Below are positions 5,223 to 7,671 of a stretch of 7,671 nucleotides of DNA, piece after piece (position 1 is the first letter of the stretch; every line of letters begins with the position of its first letter). A program made the translations under genes and the position numbers. Below the pieces are notes generated by a model. It had not been told where the DNA came from, searched no databases, and worked only from the letters and a program-made list of their open reading frames with translations. The stretch is from an uncultured Pseudomonas sp. (GTDB lineage: Bacteria > Pseudomonadota > Gammaproteobacteria > Pseudomonadales > Pseudomonadaceae): positions 1 to 7,671 of the forward strand of contig CAMPJN010000176.1 in the NCBI GenBank assembly GCA_946886875.1, in the 5' to 3' direction.

Positions 5223-5927
5223 ATGACTCACATCTTGCAGCTGGATGCCAGCGCGCGCCCCGGTCGCTCCGGCACCCACGAACACGGTTCGCACAGTCGC
5301 CGGCTGACCCATCAGTTTGTTAGCCAGTGGCAGGCCAAGCGCCCGACGGATACGTTCTCTTATCGAGATCTGGGCGCGACGCCGCCCTCGTTCATCGATG
5401 GCAAGTGGATCGAAGCCGCCTTTGCCCCCGCTGAAAACCAGAAAGCCTGGATGGGCGAGGTGCTGGCCGAAAGCGACCAACTGATCGACGAGCTGATTGC
5501 GGCGGACATCATCGTGATTGGCGCGCCGCTGTATAACTTCGGCATGCCGGCGGCACTCAAGGCCTGGGTGGATCAGGTGGTGCGTATTGGCCGGACGGTG
5601 GATTTCGACCCATCGAACCACGACGACCCGTTCATACCGAGGCTCGCCGACCGTTTACGCCAGGCCGTGGTGCTCTCCTCCCGCGGCGGCGTCGGTTTTG
5701 AGCCTGACGGCGCATTGGCCCATATGAATCATCTCGAACCCAGCCTGAAAACCGCCCTCGGTTTTATCGGCATCACCACCGTGCATAGCATTGCCATCGA
5801 GAATCAGGAAGCAGGAGGCGAAACCCTTGCGGCCTCTATCGCCGAAGCCGAACGCAAGGTGAGCGCCCTGGTCGAGCGCTTGGCGAGCCAGTTACAAGTG
5901 GCTCATGGACAAGTCGAAATGGCGTGA
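5223..5927 (+). CDS. FMN-dependent NAD(P)H oxidoreductase, AzoR (azoreductase/quinone reductase) type
   Basis: A 234-residue flavodoxin-like enzyme that would use FMN and NAD(P)H for two-electron reduction of quinones, azo compounds or related electrophiles in the cytoplasm. FMN contacts expected from E. coli AzoR are present: the N-terminal phosphate loop (SARPGRSG to SHSRR, about 10-27), APLYNFG (101-107) and the SSRGG loop (152-156). FIGI at 181-184 matches AzoR's conserved LGFIGI. The phosphate loop has about six extra residues (GTHEHG, 17-22) compared with E. coli AzoR. ATG 5223 follows AAGGA (5210-5214) by eight bases. The divergent LysR gene suggests induction by a quinone- or aromatic-type compound. 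P. aeruginosa has several AzoR paralogues, so no symbol is given. No terminator follows; only a weak ATGGC-AAA-GCCAT hairpin (5947-5959). Confidence 0.88.
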   Translation: MTHILQLDASARPGRSGTHEHGSHSRRLTHQFVSQWQAKRPTDTFSYRDLGATPPSFIDGKWIEAAFAPAENQKAWMGEVLAESDQLIDELIAADIIVIGAPLYNFGMPAALKAWVDQVVRIGRTVDFDPSNHDDPFIPRLADRLRQAVVLSSRGGVGFEPDGALAHMNHLEPSLKTALGFIGITTVHSIAIENQEAGGETLAASIAEAERKVSALVERLASQLQVAHGQVEMA

Positions 5928-5991
5928 AATGTGCGCCGACAAGGTGATGGCAAAGCCATATGGATAAGGCGCTGCAGGCGCTCAGGCCGGC

Positions 5992-6153
5992 TCAAGGCTT
6001 CTTCGGTTTGCCCTTGGGTTTCTTCTTGCCCTTGGGAGTGGGCAAGGCCAGCTCGAAGGCTGCACGCAACTCGTCGAGCTTCTTGTCGCGCAGGTCGTGG
6101 ATACGCTTGCCGCGCTCGGCGGCGAAATCGATCAATTTACCGTCGTCATTCAT
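5992..6153 (-). CDS. Small basic protein with lysine/proline-rich tail, unknown function (53 aa)
   Basis: Residues 1-37 (MNDDGKLIDFAAERGKRIHD onward) look like one amphipathic, highly charged helix or coiled coil. Residues 38-53 are a strongly basic low-complexity tail, PTPKGKKKPKGKPKKP, of the kind that binds nucleic acid or polyanions. I recognise no named family. It is likely real: the frame has strongly GC-biased third positions, and it starts 12 bases after the alkB stop in what looks like an alkB operon, consistent with translational coupling because its own ribosome-binding site is weak. It ends 64 bp short of the convergent oxidoreductase gene, with no clear terminator. It contains no cysteine or histidine cluster that would suggest metal binding. 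Its role beside a DNA-repair enzyme is unknown. Confidence 0.75.
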   Translation of the reverse strand: MNDDGKLIDFAAERGKRIHDLRDKKLDELRAAFELALPTPKGKKKPKGKPKKP

Positions 6154-6165
6154 TTGCTTATCTGC

Positions 6166-6783
6166 TCATGGCTCAGGTTGCTCATAGGACGACCGGACAA
6201 GGCGAAAGGTCAAGTTCAGACGCGGCGCGCAGGGCATGCGGGTTTTCGCGATCTGGTGCTGCCAATAATGCTGGGTCGGCCCGCCCATGACCAGTAGCGA
6301 ACCCTGATTGAGCAGCAGCGAGTGTTGGATACGGTTGTGGCCTTTGCGCCGCAGGTCGAAACGCCGGCTGCCGCCCAGGTTCAGCGAAACGATGTGCGGG
6401 TTGCGGCCCAACTCGACCTCGTCGTCGCTGTGCCAGCCCATGGAGTCCTGACCGTCGCGGTAATAATTGAGCAACACGCCGTTGAGCGGCAGGCCCAGGG
6501 CGTCGACCAGCCGCGTGCGAATCTGTGCGAGCAGCGGCGTCCAGGGCAAGGGCTGGTGGCTCAGGCCAGAGTAACGGTAAGTCGCCTCGGCATCGCCGTA
6601 CCAGGCTACCAGCCGCGGCACCGGATACTCGCGCCCATACAGGCGTACGCTCGGTTGTTCCCAGGGCGTTTCGGCCAGCAATTGCGCAAGCCAACGATCG
6701 GCCGTCGCCGAGTCCAACCAATCGGCATAAAAACCCAGCTCGGCATCGGGCAGATTCAATACACAGTCGTCGAATAAGGTCAC
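6166..6783 (-). CDS. alkB: AlkB-family Fe(II)/2-oxoglutarate dioxygenase (ALKBH2/3-like)
   Basis: Oxidatively removes alkyl lesions such as 1-methyladenine and 3-methylcytosine from nucleic acids, using Fe(II), 2-oxoglutarate and O2. The 205 residues carry the complete site: His118 and Asp120 (GWHSDDE), distal iron ligand His176 (YWQHQI), and 2-oxoglutarate-binding Arg188 and Arg194 (PRLNLTFR). The spacing His176-Arg188-Arg194 equals human ALKBH2 His236-Arg248-Arg254. NYYRDGQDSMGWHSDDE also looks like ALKBH2/3 rather than E. coli AlkB. The start is GTG 6783, with no strong Shine-Dalgarno, so the first few residues are uncertain. It lies 44 bp after the 99-residue gene and 12 bp before the 53-residue gene, probably one operon. 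Whether the substrate is DNA, RNA or both cannot be told. No Ada-type operator was recognised. Confidence 0.93.
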   Translation of the reverse strand: MTLFDDCVLNLPDAELGFYADWLDSATADRWLAQLLAETPWEQPSVRLYGREYPVPRLVAWYGDAEATYRYSGLSHQPLPWTPLLAQIRTRLVDALGLPLNGVLLNYYRDGQDSMGWHSDDEVELGRNPHIVSLNLGGSRRFDLRRKGHNRIQHSLLLNQGSLLVMGGPTQHYWQHQIAKTRMPCAPRLNLTFRLVRSSYEQPEP

Positions 6784-6827
6784 GGTATGGGATCAAGCTA
6801 GTGGAGGGTAAATAGCGCCGCAGCGGC

Positions 6828-7127
6828 TCAGACTTCGACATCGACCCACAGCCCCTGGCGAGGCAGCTCGTCGATCAGCGCCTCGTCGGCCTCGGCCACT
6901 TCGCCTTCGGCCAACTCTTCCGCGGTGTAGCCGCGGCGGCGCTGGCGACGGCGCTGTTCCTCGCGCAACAAGGCTTCGGCCTCCTGGGGATGACGCTTGT
7001 CCAGGCTCACGCCGCTTTCCTTGGCGCTCTCGGCAGCCGGTGTCACCGGCGGGATCTCCGGTTTTGGCTTGATCACGTCCTGCTGCACGGTGACCGGCAC
7101 CAGGCTATGGGGGATCGGCGGTAGCAC
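6828..7127 (-). CDS. Conserved charged protein of unknown function (99 aa)
   Basis: The N-terminal third (MLPPIPHSLVPVTVQQDVIKPKPEIPPV) is proline-rich. The middle holds a strongly charged helix (RHPQEAEALLREEQRRRQRRRGY, about 45-67), then an acidic stretch (EELAEGEVAEADEALIDE) and the end LPRQGLWVDVEV. It is probably largely disordered or helical, with no catalytic motif, signal peptide or membrane segment. The start is GTG 7127, fixed by an excellent AAAGGAGGG (7143-7135) seven bases upstream. Similar short proteins beside rapA in pseudomonads are, as I recall, sometimes labelled aspartate-semialdehyde dehydrogenase; nothing here supports that activity, since the real enzyme is over 300 residues. 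It heads the probable operon with alkB and the 53-residue gene. Function unknown. Confidence 0.85.
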   Translation of the reverse strand: MLPPIPHSLVPVTVQQDVIKPKPEIPPVTPAAESAKESGVSLDKRHPQEAEALLREEQRRRQRRRGYTAEELAEGEVAEADEALIDELPRQGLWVDVEV

Positions 7128-7457
7128 TGTTTAACCCTCCTTTGGTCAGGCTGTCGGCCATCCAATCGGCGACTTTAGCGGCGCCTCGCTACACTTCCAC
7201 CTTAGCTAACCACACAAAGTCGCGACTGCCTACCGATGCGCCCTCGGCAAGCCGGAGCCCAAGGGCGCCCGGGGTAGACGCAACGGTGGCAGCGGGAGAA
7301 AAAAACCAGAACCCAAACAGGCCGACGCGGCGTAATTCTGCGCCCTGCCTGGATGCTAATAGGTGAAGAGAATCACCATAGAACGATCAATTATTCTCAA
7401 CCTCGGAGCCGGCTTCCGTTACCATAGTCGGCTTTTTCAGGCGGGAGACAGACAGGC
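7128..7457. other. Divergent intergenic region between the 99-aa gene and rapA
   Basis: These 330 bp hold the strong Shine-Dalgarno of the leftward gene (7135-7143) and a GC-rich middle with GGGCGCCC (7263-7270). Near the right end is a GGTGA/TCACC hairpin (7362-7366, 7373-7377), then the T-run hairpin described separately. I could not settle either promoter. A tiny minus-strand frame (7105-7161) overlaps the leftward gene start and is discussed under findings. Otherwise I see no gene. Confidence 0.6.
7407..7437 (+). promoter_or_regulatory. Hairpin with T-run before rapA (possible attenuator)
   Basis: AGCCGGCT (7407-7414) pairs with AGTCGGCT (7426-7433), eight pairs with one G-T wobble, around an 11-nt loop, followed by Ts to 7437. 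It has terminator form and ends 20 bases before the rapA ATG, so it could stop or tune rapA transcription if the start point lies upstream. The loop also contains TACCAT (7420-7425), a possible -10, so the repeat could instead be part of the promoter. Confidence 0.4.
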
Positions 7458-7671
7458 ATGGCGCAATATGAACCGGGGCAACGCTGGATCAGCGACAGCG
7501 AAGCGGAACTGGGCCTGGGCACCGTCCTTATGCAGGATGGCCGCATGCTCACCATGCTCTACCCGGCCACCGGCGAAACCCGCCAATACGCCATCCGCAA
7601 TGCACCGCTGACCCGAGTGCGCTTCTCCCCCGGTGACGAGATCACCCATTTCGAAGGCTGGAAGCTGACCG
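7458..7671 (+). CDS. rapA: RNA polymerase-associated ATPase RapA (HepA), N-terminal 71 residues (runs off the right edge)
   Basis: RapA is a Swi2/Snf2 ATPase of about 950 residues that binds core RNA polymerase and recycles it from stalled or post-termination complexes. Only the N-terminal Tudor-like region is in the window, but its signature is plain: [17 protein letters not shown] at about 7-23, then [12 protein letters not shown] (34-45) and [10 protein letters not shown] (51-60), parallel to E. coli GQRWISDTESELGLGTV and VTRVMFNPGD. ATG 7458 gives the usual short N-terminus ([10 protein letters not shown]) and has GGGAG (7443-7447) ten bases upstream. The ATPase motors lie beyond the edge. 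It diverges from the 99-residue/alkB operon, as I recall for other pseudomonads. A hairpin with a T-run lies just upstream and may regulate it. Confidence 0.95.
   Translation, partial: MAQYEPGQRWISDSEAELGLGTVLMQDGRMLTMLYPATGETRQYAIRNAPLTRVRFSPGDEITHFEGWKLT

Noticed and set aside
5947..5959. ATGGC-AAA-GCCAT as a terminator between the oxidoreductase and the 53-aa gene
   Set aside because: A five-pair stem with a three-base loop and no T-run on either strand is too weak.
6182..6841. Alternative 219-codon minus-strand frame over alkB
   Set aside because: It is out of frame with AlkB, which retains every iron and 2-oxoglutarate ligand at the right spacing.
7142..7366. Plus-strand 74-codon frame in the gap before rapA
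   Set aside because: It has a TTG start, no ribosome-binding site, low-complexity arginine/serine/proline content, and is antisense to the leader of the 99-aa gene.

Overview
The window looks like a chromosomal segment of a Pseudomonas, probably not P. aeruginosa itself. The coding DNA is GC-rich with GC-ending codons. Several proteins closely resemble what I remember of Pseudomonas FadD2, PhaJ1, CcoM and RapA, and the gene order recalls the PA3300-PA3308 block of P. aeruginosa. No mobile element, CRISPR array, tRNA or rRNA is visible. Composition is even throughout, so this reads as core genome.

Left part (1-3840): fadD2 (acyl-CoA synthetase, 5' part only) runs leftward. Divergent from it is a rightward cluster: an alpha/beta hydrolase overlapping phaJ1 by ATGA, then an orphan multi-pass membrane protein and a GFA-family zinc protein. 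The hydrolase (probable monoacylglycerol or lysophospholipid lipase), FadD2 and PhaJ1 form a coherent lipid module: release a fatty acid, activate it to acyl-CoA, and supply (R)-3-hydroxyacyl-CoA from beta-oxidation.

Centre (3839-4140, minus strand): this is the most interesting part. A compact unit of about 200 nt contains two Anr/FNR boxes exactly 50 bp apart, a strong Shine-Dalgarno, a 39-codon membrane peptide of the CcoM type (small subunit of cbb3 cytochrome oxidase), a short 3' region and an intrinsic terminator. Its size, Anr control, small ORF and position match the P. aeruginosa regulatory RNA PhrS. The locus may therefore be both an mRNA for a respiratory subunit and a regulatory RNA.

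Right-centre (4175-5927): a GcvA-like LysR regulator diverges from an AzoR-type FMN-dependent oxidoreductase. The 124-bp gap carries a 15-bp direct repeat, one copy beside each start codon, and a near-palindrome.

Right part (5992-7671): a leftward probable operon holds a 99-aa charged protein of unknown function, an ALKBH2/3-like AlkB dioxygenase and a 53-aa protein with a lysine-rich tail. Divergent from it, rapA (RNA polymerase recycling ATPase) begins and runs off the window. A hairpin with a T-run lies just before the rapA start. AlkB and RapA both act in nucleic-acid maintenance, but a functional link with the two small proteins is inference only.
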